The notes: generated from the letters alone by a model not told the origin. A DNA stretch of 53,725 bases from Streptomyces sporangiiformans (GCF_005768555.2 NZ_VCHX02000175.1:24335-78059), one strand, 5' to 3'. Shown: positions 14,849 to 24,082, counted from the first letter of the stretch. Translations and numbers: made by a program.

Positions 14849-15523
14849 ATGTCGCGAGCCGCGCTCCTTGTTCTGGCCGATGGCCGCTTCCCCGCCGGAG
14901 GGCACGCCCACTCCGGCGGGGCCGAGGCGGCCGTCAAGGCCGGGCGGATCACCGGGGCCAAGAGTCTGGAGGAGTTCTGCCGGGGGCGGTTGCACACAAC
15001 AGGGCTGGTGTCGGCCTCGCTGGCCGCGGCGGCCGCGCTCGGACTCGATCCGGTGGCGCTCGACGAGGCCGCGGACGCGCGGACACCGTCGGTCGCCCTG
15101 CGGGTCGCCGCGCGGAAGCTCGGGCGGCAGTTGATGCGGGCCGCTCGGGCGACCTGGCCGTCCGCCGAGCTCGACGCGTTGGCACGGGAGTTTCCCAAGG
15201 GGGCTCATCAGCCGGTTGTCCTGGGGGTGGCCGCTCGGGCCGCGGGGCTCGGGGCGGTGGATGCCGCGTACTGCTCCGCGTACGAGAGTGTCGGTGGGCC
15301 GGCTACCGCGACGGTGCGGTTGCTGAGTCTTGACCCCTTCGAGGCCACCGGGGTGCTGGCTCGGCTGGCGCCCGATCTCGATCGTGTCGCGGACCGGGCG
15401 GGCGAAGTCGCGCGGTGTGCGGTGGAGGAGGGAGTCGATGTGCTGCCTGCTGTCTCGGCGCCGCTGCTGGAGATCAGTGCGGAGGCGCATGCCGCTTGGC
15501 CTGTACGGCTGTTTGCCTCCTGA
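14849..15523 (+). CDS. ureF: Urease accessory protein UreF
   Basis: UreF joins the UreD-UreF-UreG complex that loads nickel and carbamylates UreC; it gates the UreG GTPase. The 224-residue product shows the UreF opening LADGRFPAGGHAHSGGAEAAV and the conserved PVVLGVAARAAGL and SAEAHAAW segments. The start, 19 bases after ureC, has GGACAGG ahead of it. It is all-helical as expected. A 210-base gap with hairpin repeats separates it from ureG. Confidence 0.93.
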   Translation: MSRAALLVLADGRFPAGGHAHSGGAEAAVKAGRITGAKSLEEFCRGRLHTTGLVSASLAAAAALGLDPVALDEAADARTPSVALRVAARKLGRQLMRAARATWPSAELDALAREFPKGAHQPVVLGVAARAAGLGAVDAAYCSAYESVGGPATATVRLLSLDPFEATGVLARLAPDLDRVADRAGEVARCAVEEGVDVLPAVSAPLLEISAEAHAAWPVRLFAS

Positions 15524-15559
15524 GGAGATTTCTCGCCCCCGCCGCCCCTACCCGTCCCA

Positions 15560-15660
15560 TTCCCTGGGGCTCCGCCCCAGGCCCCGCCAGGGGGCTCCGC
15601 CCTCAGACCCCCATCGGCCTGAACGGCCTCGTCCTCAAACGCCGGACGGGCTGGATGATG
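15560..15660. repeat. Dispersed hairpin repeat between ureF and ureG
   Basis: Consecutive small hairpins: CTGGGGC-TCC-GCCCCAG (15564-15580), then GGGGGC-TCC-GCCCTC, then CGTCC-N9-GGACG (15630-15648) in the CCTCAAACGCCGGACGGGCTGG element. I recognise these as among the most common intergenic repeats of Streptomyces chromosomes. The surprising part is the position: inside the urease operon, where they could weaken or process the message before ureG and ureD. Confidence 0.75.
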
Positions 15661-15733
15661 CCGGCCCGGGTCTGAAAAGGGCCGCCGACTGGCACGCAAG
15701 GCACCGCTACCCGAACGCTTTGGAGCCGCCCCC

Positions 15734-16411
15734 ATGCACCTCGATCACACCCACGACGGACCGTCAGCCATAAGCGCCGACGCCCACCGCCCCGACGGCA
15801 CCCGCCGTGCCCTCCGTATCGGACTCGGTGGTCCCGTCGGGTCCGGTAAGACCGCGACCGTGGCCGCGCTCTGCCGTGCGCTGCGCGATGAGATCTCCCT
15901 CGCCGTCGTCACCAATGACATCTACACGCGCGAGGACGCGGACTTCCTTCTACGGGAGGCCGTGCTGCCGCCCGAGCGGATCACCGCCGTCGAGACGGGG
16001 GCATGCCCGCACACGGCGATCCGGGACGACATCTCCGCGAACCTCGAAGCCGTCGAGGATCTGGAGGACGAGGTCGGGCCGCTGGATCTCATCCTCGTCG
16101 AGTCCGGTGGCGACAACCTCACCGCGACCTTCTCCAAGGGGCTCGTCGACGCGCAGATCTTCGTGATCGACGTGGCCGGTGGTGACGACATTCCCCGCAA
16201 GGGCGGGCCCGGCGTCACCACGGCCGATCTGCTGGTCGTCAACAAGACCGATCTCGCGCCGTTCGTCGGCTCCGACCTCGGGCGGATGGCCACAGACGCG
16301 AAGGCGCAGCGGGCCGAACTGCCGGTCGTCTTCCAGTCGTTGCGGGCCGAGGGCGGGGTCACGGACGTGGCCGCGTGGGTGCGCGGACAGCTCGCCGCGT
16401 GGACGGCATGA
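15734..16411 (+). CDS. ureG: Urease accessory GTPase UreG
   Basis: A 225-residue SIMIBI GTPase that drives nickel insertion. It has the P-loop GGPVGSGKT (32-40), the metal-binding Cys-Pro-His in TGACPHTAIR, ESGGDNLTATFS (switch region) and NKTDLAP (base recognition). The first 20 residues include several His (MHLDHTHD), a short metal-binding tail. The start follows the hairpin-rich gap; its stop overlaps the ureD start in ATGA. Confidence 0.95.
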   Translation: MHLDHTHDGPSAISADAHRPDGTRRALRIGLGGPVGSGKTATVAALCRALRDEISLAVVTNDIYTREDADFLLREAVLPPERITAVETGACPHTAIRDDISANLEAVEDLEDEVGPLDLILVESGGDNLTATFSKGLVDAQIFVIDVAGGDDIPRKGGPGVTTADLLVVNKTDLAPFVGSDLGRMATDAKAQRAELPVVFQSLRAEGGVTDVAAWVRGQLAAWTA

Positions 16412-17181
16412 CGGGCGGCGCAGCCGGGGTACGGGCCACCGCACGGATCGCCGCCCGCTCCGACGGCCGGGGCGGCACCGCGCTGCCCACCCTCGAAGGT
16501 GAGGGACCGCTCGCGCTGCGCCGCACCCGGGGGAGCGGCGCCGAGGCGCGGGTGATGCTGGTCGGCGCGATGAGCGGCCCGCTGGGCGGCGACCACTTCA
16601 CCGTCGAGGCGGCGGCCGCCGAGGGCGCCGCTCTGCACATCGGGTCGGCTGCCGCCACCATCGCCCTGCCCGGGCAGGCCAAGGGCGAGGCACGCTACGA
16701 CGTACGCCTCACCGTCGCAGCGGGCGCCGAACTGCGCTGGCTGCCCGAGCAGTTGATCTCCGCGAACGGCAGTGATCTGTACGTCACCACACACGTCGAC
16801 CTCGTGCCGGGCGCCAGGCTCGTGCTGCGCGAGGAACAGGTCCTCGGGCGTGCCCACGAGGAGCCCGGCCGTCTCACCAGCCGTCTCACCGTTCGTCTTC
16901 GCGGGCGCCCGTTTCTCGATCAGGAACTGTGCTGCGGGCCCGGCGCGTCCGGCGGCTGGGACGGCCCCGCCGTACTGGCGGGGCATCGTGCGGTGGGGCA
17001 ACTCCTCGTCGTACGACCGGAGTTCGCGGAGGCGCTGCCGAGCCCGCAGCTGCTGGGGGAGTGCGCGGCGCTCACCCCGCTCGCCGGTCCCGGTGTCCTC
17101 GTGACCGCGCTCGCCCCCAACGCGCTGCGGCTGCGCCGGACTCTCGACGAGGCGCTGCGCACACTCGACGGCAGGGTTTAG
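16408..17181 (+). CDS. ureD: Urease accessory protein UreD
   Basis: UreD (UreH) is the scaffold that binds apo-urease and passes nickel from UreG through an internal tunnel. The 257-residue, beta-rich product has the family features ARIAARSDGRGGTAL, GPLGGDHFTVE and WLPEQLISANGSD. The ATG at 16408 overlaps the ureG stop by four bases, which I prefer to the in-frame ATG at 16375 because the latter lies inside ureG. It is the last gene of the operon. Confidence 0.92.
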   Translation: MTGGAAGVRATARIAARSDGRGGTALPTLEGEGPLALRRTRGSGAEARVMLVGAMSGPLGGDHFTVEAAAAEGAALHIGSAAATIALPGQAKGEARYDVRLTVAAGAELRWLPEQLISANGSDLYVTTHVDLVPGARLVLREEQVLGRAHEEPGRLTSRLTVRLRGRPFLDQELCCGPGASGGWDGPAVLAGHRAVGQLLVVRPEFAEALPSPQLLGECAALTPLAGPGVLVTALAPNALRLRRTLDEALRTLDGRV

Positions 17182-17225
17182 CACCCACTCTCCGCTCAAC
17201 GGGCAAACGCGTACCGGTTATCGGA

Positions 17226-17241
17226 TTGGCAAAGAAGCCAA
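17226..17241. promoter_or_regulatory. Inverted repeat upstream of the secreted peptidase gene
   Basis: TTGGC-AAAGAA-GCCAA is a perfect five-base dyad in the 135-bp gap between ureD and the peptidase gene, about 75 bases before the start codon. It may be an operator or a weak terminator of the urease operon. The gap is otherwise unremarkable. Confidence 0.35.
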
Positions 17242-17316
17242 GTACCCCCTGTTCTCAGGTGGGTCACAGCCGGAAAGATCCCGTACCGACCGCAACGATG
17301 TACGGGGAGGTCCCAC

Positions 17317-18912
17317 TTGAGGGGTATGCGTCCGCAGAGAAGGGTGACAGCGCTCGGTTCCGCCGGAGTGTTCGTCACGGCCACACTGATAGCCGGCGCC
17401 GTCGCGGCGCCGTCGGCCAGCGCGGACACCCGCCACGGCCAGGACCGTGAGGCGCGCGGCACGGCGATCGCGGCGGCACGGGCCGCGAAGGCCGGGATCG
17501 ACTGGCAGGACTGCCCGGCCGACTGGGGGCTGGAGAAGCCCATCAAGTGCGGCTGGGTCACCGTGCCGCTCGACTACGCGAAGCCGAACGGCAAGCAGAT
17601 CAAGCTCGCCGTCGACCGCATCGGCAACACGGGAACGAAGGAGGAGCGGCAGGGCGCGCTCATCTACAACCCGGGCGGACCGGGCGGCTCAGGCCTGCGT
17701 TTCCCGCGCCGCGTCACCACGAAGAGCCCCATCTGGGCCAACACGGCGAAGGCGTACGACTTCGTCGGGTTCGACCCGCGTGGCGTCGGCCACTCGGCGC
17801 CCATCTCCTGCGTCGATCCGCAGGAGTTCGTGAAGGCGCCCAAGATGGACCCGGTGCCGGACTCCGAGGCCGACAAGCGGGCCCAGCGCAAGCTCGCCGC
17901 CGAGTACGCGGCGGGCTGTGCCGAGCGCAGCGGCGAGATGCTGCCGCACATGACGACGCCCAACACCGCACGCGACCTGGACGTCATCCGGGCCGCGCTC
18001 GGCGAGAAGAAGCTCAACTTCCTGGGTGTCTCCTACGGCACGTACATCGCCGCCGTGTACGGCACGCTCTTCCCGACCCATGTCCGCCGCATGGTCGCGG
18101 ACAGCGTCGTCAACCCGTCGCGCGAGAAGATCTGGTACCAGGCCAACCTGGACCAGGACGTCGCCTTCGAGATGCGCTGGAAGGACTGGACGGCCTGGGT
18201 CGCGAAGAACGACGCGGCCTTCCATCTCGGTGACACCCAGGCCAAGGTCCAGGACCAGTGGCTCAAGCTGCGCGCCGAGGCCAAGAAGAGCCCCATCGGC
18301 GGGGTCGTCGGCCCGGCCGAGCTCATCTCGTTCTTCCAGAGCGCGCCGTACTACGACTCCTCCTGGGTGCCGGTCGCGACGGTGTTCAGCAAGTACGTCG
18401 CCGGTGACACCCAGGCGCTCGTCGACGCCGCCGCGCCCGATCTGTCGGACACCGCGGGCAACATCGCCGCGGAGAACGGCAACGCCGTCTATACGGCCGT
18501 CGAGTGCACGGACGCCAAGTGGCCCACCAGCTGGAAGAAGTGGGACCGCGACAACACGCGGCTGCACAAGGACTACCCGTTCATGACCTGGGCCAACGCC
18601 TGGATGAACCTGCCGTGTGCCACCTGGCCGGGCAAGCAGCAGACCCCGCTGAACGTGAAGACCGGCAAGGGGCTGCCGCCCGTGCTGATCGTGCAGGCCA
18701 CGCGTGACGCCGCCACCCCGTACGAGGGCGGCGTCGAACTGCACAAGCGGTTCAAGGGCTCGCGTCTGATCACCGAGAAGGACGCGGGTTCGCACGGGGT
18801 CACCGGACTGACCAATCCGTGCATCAACGAGCGGGTGGACACCTACCTGCTCACCGGCAAGGTCGACGCGGCCGACGTGACGTGCGCACCGCACGCCACG
18901 CCGAAGCCGTAA
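17317..18912 (+). CDS. Secreted tripeptidyl aminopeptidase-like alpha/beta hydrolase
   Basis: A 531-residue exported serine peptidase of the Streptomyces Tap family, which removes tripeptides from the N-terminus of extracellular proteins. A signal peptide (about 1-36, ending PSASA) is followed by an alpha/beta-hydrolase core: oxyanion segment NPGGPGGSG (118-126), GFDPRGVGHS, and the nucleophile Ser239 in GVSYGTY. A C-terminal cap carries the later Asp (ATRDAATPYEGG) and His (GSHGV). The TTG start has GGGGAGG six bases upstream; an ATG nine bases on is possible. It ends at a strong terminator. Confidence 0.9.
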   Translation: MRGMRPQRRVTALGSAGVFVTATLIAGAVAAPSASADTRHGQDREARGTAIAAARAAKAGIDWQDCPADWGLEKPIKCGWVTVPLDYAKPNGKQIKLAVDRIGNTGTKEERQGALIYNPGGPGGSGLRFPRRVTTKSPIWANTAKAYDFVGFDPRGVGHSAPISCVDPQEFVKAPKMDPVPDSEADKRAQRKLAAEYAAGCAERSGEMLPHMTTPNTARDLDVIRAALGEKKLNFLGVSYGTYIAAVYGTLFPTHVRRMVADSVVNPSREKIWYQANLDQDVAFEMRWKDWTAWVAKNDAAFHLGDTQAKVQDQWLKLRAEAKKSPIGGVVGPAELISFFQSAPYYDSSWVPVATVFSKYVAGDTQALVDAAAPDLSDTAGNIAAENGNAVYTAVECTDAKWPTSWKKWDRDNTRLHKDYPFMTWANAWMNLPCATWPGKQQTPLNVKTGKGLPPVLIVQATRDAATPYEGGVELHKRFKGSRLITEKDAGSHGVTGLTNPCINERVDTYLLTGKVDAADVTCAPHATPKP

Positions 18913-18924
18913 CACGCCGAACAA

Positions 18925-18954
18925 GAGGGGCGGCCGGACTCCCGGCCGCCCCTC
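18925..18954. terminator. Bidirectional terminator
   Basis: A perfect 13-bp stem (18925-18937 with 18942-18954) and four-base loop lie between the convergent peptidase and epimerase genes. The last two bases are part of the epimerase TGA on the minus strand. Confidence 0.9.
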
Positions 18955-20014
18955 ACGCGTTCCGCGCCGCCAGCCAGGCGTCCTCCGCCGCGTAGTCGAA
19001 GAGGTCCCCGTACGCCTCCGACATCTTGGGGTACGCCTCGCGCCAGTCCCGTCCGGCCCCTCCGCCCGGTCCGGCCCCTCCGGCCAGTTGCCGCTCGATC
19101 CACGCGACGGTCTCCGGCAGGGTCTCGGCGTACCGTGTCACCTCCTCGTACCCCAGCTCCCGCCGGGCCGCGGACATGTCGCAGATCACCGGGTGCGGTA
19201 CCGACCACGGAGTGTCGCCCACGCACTCCGCGGGAGGAGGGCCGTCGACCAGGACGGTCTCGGTCTCGACACCCATCACGGCGTCGATCGCCGAGGCGAT
19301 CTCCGCCACCGTGGGGGCCTCGTCGTCACAGGCGTTGAGGACGCGCGCACCGGGCTTCGCCGCGGCGAGCCGTATGAGTTCCGCGATGTTGTGGACGCTC
19401 GCCGGGTGGAAGCGGCTCTCCCCGCCGAAGGCGACGATCCGCCTGCGGCGCCCGTCCAAGTTGCGTTTCACGAAGTACAGTTCGCGCGGTGTGCGGCAGC
19501 GCGGGCCGTGGATCGCGCCTGCCCGCAGCAGCGTCGTCGGCAACGTGTCGGCGGCGGCGAGGAGTTCGCGCTCGAGGGCCGCCTTGCGGGTGCTGTAGGA
19601 GGCATCGCCCGGCGCGACCGTGCGCAGGCTCTCCGGGATGGGCACCGGGTACTGGGGGAACCCGTCCGGCTCCGCCTGTGTGTCGAAGCCCCGGCCCTTG
19701 TCGTCCTCGTACACCGACACACTGGAGATCACCACGGCCGAGCCGACGCGACCGGCGAGCCCCGTCAACTGCCGTGCGTGCTCCGGCCCGAAGGCCACCA
19801 TGTCCACCAGTACGTCACAGCCGTCGCCGACCACGGCGGTCAGGGCCGCGTCGTCCTCGCGGTCCGCCCGCGCCGTCCGTACCTCCCCGGGCCACGACTC
19901 GTCCCGCCGGCCGCCCCGCGACACGGCCGTCACCTGCCAGCCGTCCCGGGCCAGGGCGCCCACGGCCACGCGCCCGATCTGTCCTGTCGCTCCGATCACC
20001 ACTGCATGTCTCAT
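18953..20014 (-). CDS. NAD-dependent epimerase/dehydratase family protein
   Basis: A 353-residue Rossmann protein with GATGQIG at residues 8-14 and the extended-SDR layout: SSVSVYEDD around residue 100, then YSTRKAALE as the likely Tyr-x3-Lys pair. The C-terminal half (HNIAELIRLAA, LNACDDEAPTVAEIASAI) is typical of sugar-nucleotide epimerases and related reductases. The substrate is unknown and no sugar genes lie nearby. The C-terminal run GGAGPGGGAGRDWREAYPKM is a flexible linker and tail. It seems to be a single-gene unit. Confidence 0.85.
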   Translation of the reverse strand: MRHAVVIGATGQIGRVAVGALARDGWQVTAVSRGGRRDESWPGEVRTARADREDDAALTAVVGDGCDVLVDMVAFGPEHARQLTGLAGRVGSAVVISSVSVYEDDKGRGFDTQAEPDGFPQYPVPIPESLRTVAPGDASYSTRKAALERELLAAADTLPTTLLRAGAIHGPRCRTPRELYFVKRNLDGRRRRIVAFGGESRFHPASVHNIAELIRLAAAKPGARVLNACDDEAPTVAEIASAIDAVMGVETETVLVDGPPPAECVGDTPWSVPHPVICDMSAARRELGYEEVTRYAETLPETVAWIERQLAGGAGPGGGAGRDWREAYPKMSEAYGDLFDYAAEDAWLAARNA

Positions 20015-20106
20015 GACGTGACCGTACGGCCGGGCCGCCCGCCGCCCCAGGGGGTTCTGCTCTCCGCAGACTTCTCCGAGCGCGTACGAGGGACGGCGCG
20101 AGCGCC

Positions 20107-20135
20107 ATGGCCCTGGCCCTGGCCCTGGGCCCTGG
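20107..20135. repeat. CTGGCC-type microsatellite
   Basis: GGCCCT is repeated in tandem (ATGGCCCTGGCCCTGGCCCTGG and on) in the gap between the epimerase start and the acyltransferase stop. It can fold on itself and may serve as a weak terminator. It is not part of any gene I support. Confidence 0.6.
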
Positions 20136-20144
20136 CGAGGAGCG

Positions 20145-20870
20145 TCAACTCAGCGGCATGCGCGGGAACTTACGGGCCTTCTCCGCCTTCTCGGCGGCTT
20201 CCTCGGCCTTGACGACGGCCGCGTACCGGTCGACGTACTCCTGCTCGGAGAGGCTGAGGATCGCGTACATGATCTCGTCGGTGATGGCGCGCAGGATGGC
20301 CTTCTCGTTCTCCATGCCGGCATAGCGGGAGAAGTCGAGGGGTTTGCCGAAGCGGATCACCACGGGGTGGATGTTCGGGATGACCTTGCCCGGCGGCTGG
20401 GCCTCGAACGTGCCGATCATCGCGCACGGGATGACCGGTACCTGGGCCTTGAGGGCCATGACCGCGACGCCCACCTTGCCCTTGTAGAGGCGGCCGTCGT
20501 GCGAGCGTGTTCCCTCCGGGTAGATGCCGAGGAGTTCGTCCTTGCTCAGCACGCCGAGACCTTCGCGGATGGCGGCCTGACCCGCGTCCTTGCCGGAGCG
20601 GTCCACCGGGATCTGACCGGCGCTGCGGAAGAAGGCGGCTGTCAGCCGGCCCTTGATTCCGGGACCGGTGAAGTACTCGGCCTTCGCCAGGAAGGTGATC
20701 CGCCGTTTGAGGATCGCGGGCATCAGAAAGTGGTCCGAGAAGGACAGATGGTTGCCGGCGACGATGGCCGCGCCCGTCGCCGGTACGTGCTCGAGGCCCT
20801 CGATCCGTGGGCGGAAAACCAGCCTCAACAGCGGTCCCAGGATCACGTACTTGAGCACGTAGTAGAACAT
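20145..20870 (-). CDS. 1-acyl-sn-glycerol-3-phosphate acyltransferase (PlsC family)
   Basis: A 241-residue membrane-associated acyltransferase for phospholipid synthesis. The catalytic HxxxxD is His41-Asp46 (NHLSFSD), and the phosphate-binding YPEGTRS follows near residue 117. An N-terminal hydrophobic stretch anchors the protein. The C-terminus is a charged helix (VKAEEAAEKAEKARKF). I start it at the ATG at 20870, which has AGGAG seven bases upstream; the frame also opens at 20885. Streptomycetes have several such genes, so the exact substrate is open. Confidence 0.9.
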   Translation of the reverse strand: MFYYVLKYVILGPLLRLVFRPRIEGLEHVPATGAAIVAGNHLSFSDHFLMPAILKRRITFLAKAEYFTGPGIKGRLTAAFFRSAGQIPVDRSGKDAGQAAIREGLGVLSKDELLGIYPEGTRSHDGRLYKGKVGVAVMALKAQVPVIPCAMIGTFEAQPPGKVIPNIHPVVIRFGKPLDFSRYAGMENEKAILRAITDEIMYAILSLSEQEYVDRYAAVVKAEEAAEKAEKARKFPRMPLS

Positions 20871-21003
20871 GGGGTCGCTCCTCATTACGACGGGTCAGCT
20901 CAACCGCCGCGTTCTCGCAGGTCAACAGGCGTGCCAGGGAGACGCCAGTGTATGTGCGGGCGCGGTTTTGTGTAACTGGGCCGGTCGGACCCCTTGCTGA
21001 GTT

Positions 21004-21849
21004 CTACGGCTTGCGTCCCACCCCGCAGAAGTGGGTGACGTCGACGATCTCGTCCGGCGAGATGTCGGGGCGCCAGCGTGAGCAGGTGACGACGCCGGGG
21101 TCGACGAGGTCGAGGCGGTCGAAGAACCGTAGGAGTTCCTCGCGTGTGCGCAGCGTCATCGGGGCCGATCCCTGGTTGTTCCAGTAACGGACCGCCTGGG
21201 TCATCGCCGGGCCGTCGACTTCCGTGGTGGGGTGGGAGACCACCAGGTAGCTGCCGGACGGCACGGCGTCCAGGAGCCGGTGCACGATGGACTGGGCCTC
21301 ATCGGTGTCGAGAACGAAGTTGAGGATGCCCAGCATCGTGATCGCGACGGGTTGGCTGAAATCCAGAGTCCCGGCGGCGCCCTGCAGGATCGTGTCGGGC
21401 GCGTGGACGTCGGCGTCGATGTAGTCCGTCGCGCCTTCGGGCGTGCTGGTGAGCAGGGCGCGGGCGTGGCTGAGCACGACGGGGTCGTTGTCCACGTAGA
21501 CGACCCTGCTGGTGGGCGCGACCCGCTGGGCGACTTCGTGGGTGTTGTCGACGATCGGCAGGCCGGTGCCGATGTCCAGGAACTGCCGGATTCCCGCCTC
21601 ACCGGCGAGGTGATTCACGGCCCGCGCCAGGAACTGCCGGTCCGCGATGGCCGACCGGGGAATCTCCGGCACGAAGCTCAGGATGTGGTCGCCCACTTCC
21701 TGGTCGATCTGGTAGTTGTCCCTGCCTCCCAGCCAGTAGTTCCAGATGCGCGCCGAGTGCGATACGCGGGTCCGGAGCTTGGGAATCCGCACGGCGCCTT
21801 CGGAGCGTGAAGTGGAGAGGTCGGACATCCCTGCGCTCTTTTCGCTCAT
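21004..21849 (-). CDS. DUF574 SAM-dependent methyltransferase
   Basis: A 281-residue protein of the DUF574 / Methyltransf_19 group that is greatly expanded in actinomycetes. It shows RIWNYWLGGRDNY, the SAM motif FLDIGTGLP, VVYVDNDPVVLSHARALL, and the family ending VTHFCGVGRKP. Substrates are unknown. Start choice is uncertain: ATG at 21849 (used here) or at 21828; neither has a strong ribosome-binding site. It stands alone between convergently spaced neighbours. Confidence 0.88.
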   Translation of the reverse strand: MSEKSAGMSDLSTSRSEGAVRIPKLRTRVSHSARIWNYWLGGRDNYQIDQEVGDHILSFVPEIPRSAIADRQFLARAVNHLAGEAGIRQFLDIGTGLPIVDNTHEVAQRVAPTSRVVYVDNDPVVLSHARALLTSTPEGATDYIDADVHAPDTILQGAAGTLDFSQPVAITMLGILNFVLDTDEAQSIVHRLLDAVPSGSYLVVSHPTTEVDGPAMTQAVRYWNNQGSAPMTLRTREELLRFFDRLDLVDPGVVTCSRWRPDISPDEIVDVTHFCGVGRKP

Positions 21850-22001
21850 TGCTGACAAGGCCAGTGCACAATCTAGCCCGCCTGGCCGGAACCAATCCCC
21901 GTCAAGCGTAAAGCAGTTACGGGTGCTGGAACCTGCTGGGAAGGGGGCTGGGCCTGACCGGCGCGCCCCCATCCCTCAATCTTGGGCCCGCATCAGACCC
22001 C

Positions 22002-23264
22002 TCAAACCCCTTCCGTAACTCCTTTATCAGCTCCTTGTGTCAGCACCTTCTCCAATGCCCCGAGAGCCGAGCGGAGTTCCCCGGCGGTGATGGTCAGCGG
22101 CGGGGCGAGGCGGATGGTCGAGCCGTGGGTGTCCTTGACGAGAATCCCCTCGCGCATGAGGCGTTCGCTGATGTCGCGGCCCGTGCCGATGGCGGGGTCG
22201 ATGTCCACGCCCGCCCACAGCCCGCGCGCCCGGAATCCCCGCACGCCCACGCCCTTGTCCTGAAGGGACGTCAGGCCGTCGCGCAGCACCAAGCCCAGTT
22301 CGGTGGCCGTGCGCTGGAATTCACCGGTCGACAGGAGTTCCACGACGGCGGAGCCGACCGCCGCGGCGAGCGGGTTTCCGCCGAACGTCGACCCGTGCTC
22401 GCCGGGACGCAGCACGCGGAGCACCTCGCGGCGCGCGACGACCGCGGAGACCGGCACGATGCCACCGCCGAGCGCTTTGCCGAGCAGCAGTACGTCCGGG
22501 ACGACCGCCTCGTGCTCGACGGCGAGCGTGCGGCCCGTACGCCCGAGGCCCGACTGGATCTCGTCCGCGATGAACAGGCAGCCGGCCCGCCGGGTCAGTT
22601 CGCGGACGCCGGTGAGATAGCCGTCGTCCGGGATGACGACACCCGCCTCGCCCTGGATCGGTTCGATCAAAACGGCCGCCGTCGTCTCGTCGACGGCCGC
22701 CTCCAGCGCGGCGAGGTCGTTGTACGGGACGACGCGGAAGCCCGGCGTGAACGGGCCGAAGCCCGCGCGGGCCGTCTCGTCGGTGGAGAAGCTGACGATC
22801 GTCGTCGTCCGGCCGTGGAAGTTGTCGGCCGCCACCACGATCGTCGCCCGGTCCGCGGGGACGCCCTTCACCTCGTACGCCCATTTGCGGGCGACCTTGA
22901 TGCCGCTCTCCACGGCCTCGGCACCCGTGTTCATCGGCAGCACCATGTCCAGGCCGGTCAGCTCGGCCAGGGATTCGGCGAACTCGGCGAGCCGGTCGTT
23001 GTGGAAGGCGCGCGAGGTGAGCGTCAGCTGGTCGAGCTGGCGGTGCGCCGCCTCGATCAGCGCCGGGTGGCGGTGCCCGAAGTTGAGGGCCGAGTAGCCG
23101 GCCAGCATGTCGAGGTAGCGGCGGCCCTCGACGTCCTCGACCCAGGTGCCCTCGGCGTGCGCGACGACCACGGGCAGCGGATGGTAGTTGTGCGCCAGGA
23201 CGGGCTCCTCGGCACGGATCAGCTCGGCGGACGAACGGAGCGAACGGCTGGGGGCGACGGTCAT
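22002..23264 (-). CDS. rocD: Ornithine aminotransferase
   Basis: It converts ornithine plus 2-oxoglutarate to glutamate semialdehyde and glutamate, a step of arginine breakdown. The 420-residue class III PLP enzyme carries MNTGAEAVESGIKVARKW, Asp234 (FIADEIQSGLGRTG) and the PLP lysine Lys263 (LLGKALGGG); STFGGNPLAAAV is also typical. Its ATG overlaps the dimethylargininase stop (ATGA), so the pair is translationally coupled. That pairing suggests a route from methylated arginine or citrulline/ornithine to glutamate. Confidence 0.93.
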   Translation of the reverse strand: MTVAPSRSLRSSAELIRAEEPVLAHNYHPLPVVVAHAEGTWVEDVEGRRYLDMLAGYSALNFGHRHPALIEAAHRQLDQLTLTSRAFHNDRLAEFAESLAELTGLDMVLPMNTGAEAVESGIKVARKWAYEVKGVPADRATIVVAADNFHGRTTTIVSFSTDETARAGFGPFTPGFRVVPYNDLAALEAAVDETTAAVLIEPIQGEAGVVIPDDGYLTGVRELTRRAGCLFIADEIQSGLGRTGRTLAVEHEAVVPDVLLLGKALGGGIVPVSAVVARREVLRVLRPGEHGSTFGGNPLAAAVGSAVVELLSTGEFQRTATELGLVLRDGLTSLQDKGVGVRGFRARGLWAGVDIDPAIGTGRDISERLMREGILVKDTHGSTIRLAPPLTITAGELRSALGALEKVLTQGADKGVTEGV

Positions 23265-24082
23265 GAGCGGATCTCCTGGGTGCAGCACTTGATGCCCCCG
23301 CCTGCCTTGTGGAACTCCGACAGGTCGACGGGGACGGGAACATAGCCGTGACGGCTCAGCCGGCCGGCGAGCGCTTCGGCCCGCGGTGAGATGAACACAT
23401 GACGGCCGTCCGAGACGGAGTTGAGGCCGAACGCCATCGCGTCCTCGTGCGTGGCGATGACCGCGTCAGGAAACAGCCGCCTGAGCACCTCACGACTTCC
23501 CGGGGAGAAGGCCTCGGGGTAGTACGCGATGTTCGCTTCGGGCCCGTCGTCGAGCGCGAACAGCGCGGTGTCCAGGTGGTAGAAGTACGGGTCCACCAGC
23601 TGCAGGCTGACCGTCGGGACGCCGAAGAACTCCTGCACCTCCTGGTGGGCGGCCCGCGTCGTACGAAAGCCGGTGCCGGCCAGGACGTAGCCTCCGACCG
23701 GGACCAGATCGCCCTCGCCCTCGCACACCGACTCGGGGCGGTGGACGTCAAAGCCCGCGCCCTTGAACCAGGTCTCGTAGGCGGTCGACTCCGGTCGCCG
23801 CTGGGGCGCGTGGAACAACGAGCCGAAGACCCGGCCCGCCACGACCAGCGCCGAGTTCGCGGCGAAGACCATGTCCGGCAGACCCGCGACCGGCTCCACG
23901 CTGTCGACCACGTGGTCGTGGGCACGGTAGGCGCGGATCAGCTCCGCCCACTGCCCTTGGGCCAGATCGACGTCGACCTGTGTGTCCTGGTGCATCCAGG
24001 GATTGATGGCGTACTGCACGGCGAAGTGTCTGGGTTCGCAGACAAGAAAGCGCCTGGGGCGCGGCACACGGCTGTGGGACAC
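23261..24082 (-). CDS. ddaH: Dimethylargininase / amidinotransferase family (DDAH)
   Basis: A 273-residue pentein-fold hydrolase that releases citrulline from N-methylated arginines. The catalytic His169 (YFYHLDTALF) and the C-terminal Cys266 (GGGIKCCTQE, with a second Cys at 267) are present, as is the substrate-binding PDMVFAANSA segment. The GTG at 24082 has GGAGG ahead and gives a normal N-terminus. It precedes rocD in one operon; an Lrp regulator gene lies 165 bases upstream on the same strand. Confidence 0.9.
   Translation of the reverse strand: MSHSRVPRPRRFLVCEPRHFAVQYAINPWMHQDTQVDVDLAQGQWAELIRAYRAHDHVVDSVEPVAGLPDMVFAANSALVVAGRVFGSLFHAPQRRPESTAYETWFKGAGFDVHRPESVCEGEGDLVPVGGYVLAGTGFRTTRAAHQEVQEFFGVPTVSLQLVDPYFYHLDTALFALDDGPEANIAYYPEAFSPGSREVLRRLFPDAVIATHEDAMAFGLNSVSDGRHVFISPRAEALAGRLSRHGYVPVPVDLSEFHKAGGGIKCCTQEIRS

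Noticed and set aside
13054..15198. A 714-residue open frame on the minus strand opposite ureC
   Set aside because: It mirrors the third-position G/C of ureC; the translation is low-complexity Arg/Gly/Asp-rich and the ureC active-site residues show the plus strand is coding.
19088..20212. A 374-codon plus-strand frame opposite the epimerase gene
   Set aside because: It is a shadow of the minus-strand Rossmann protein with clear SDR motifs; no domain is recognisable on the plus strand.
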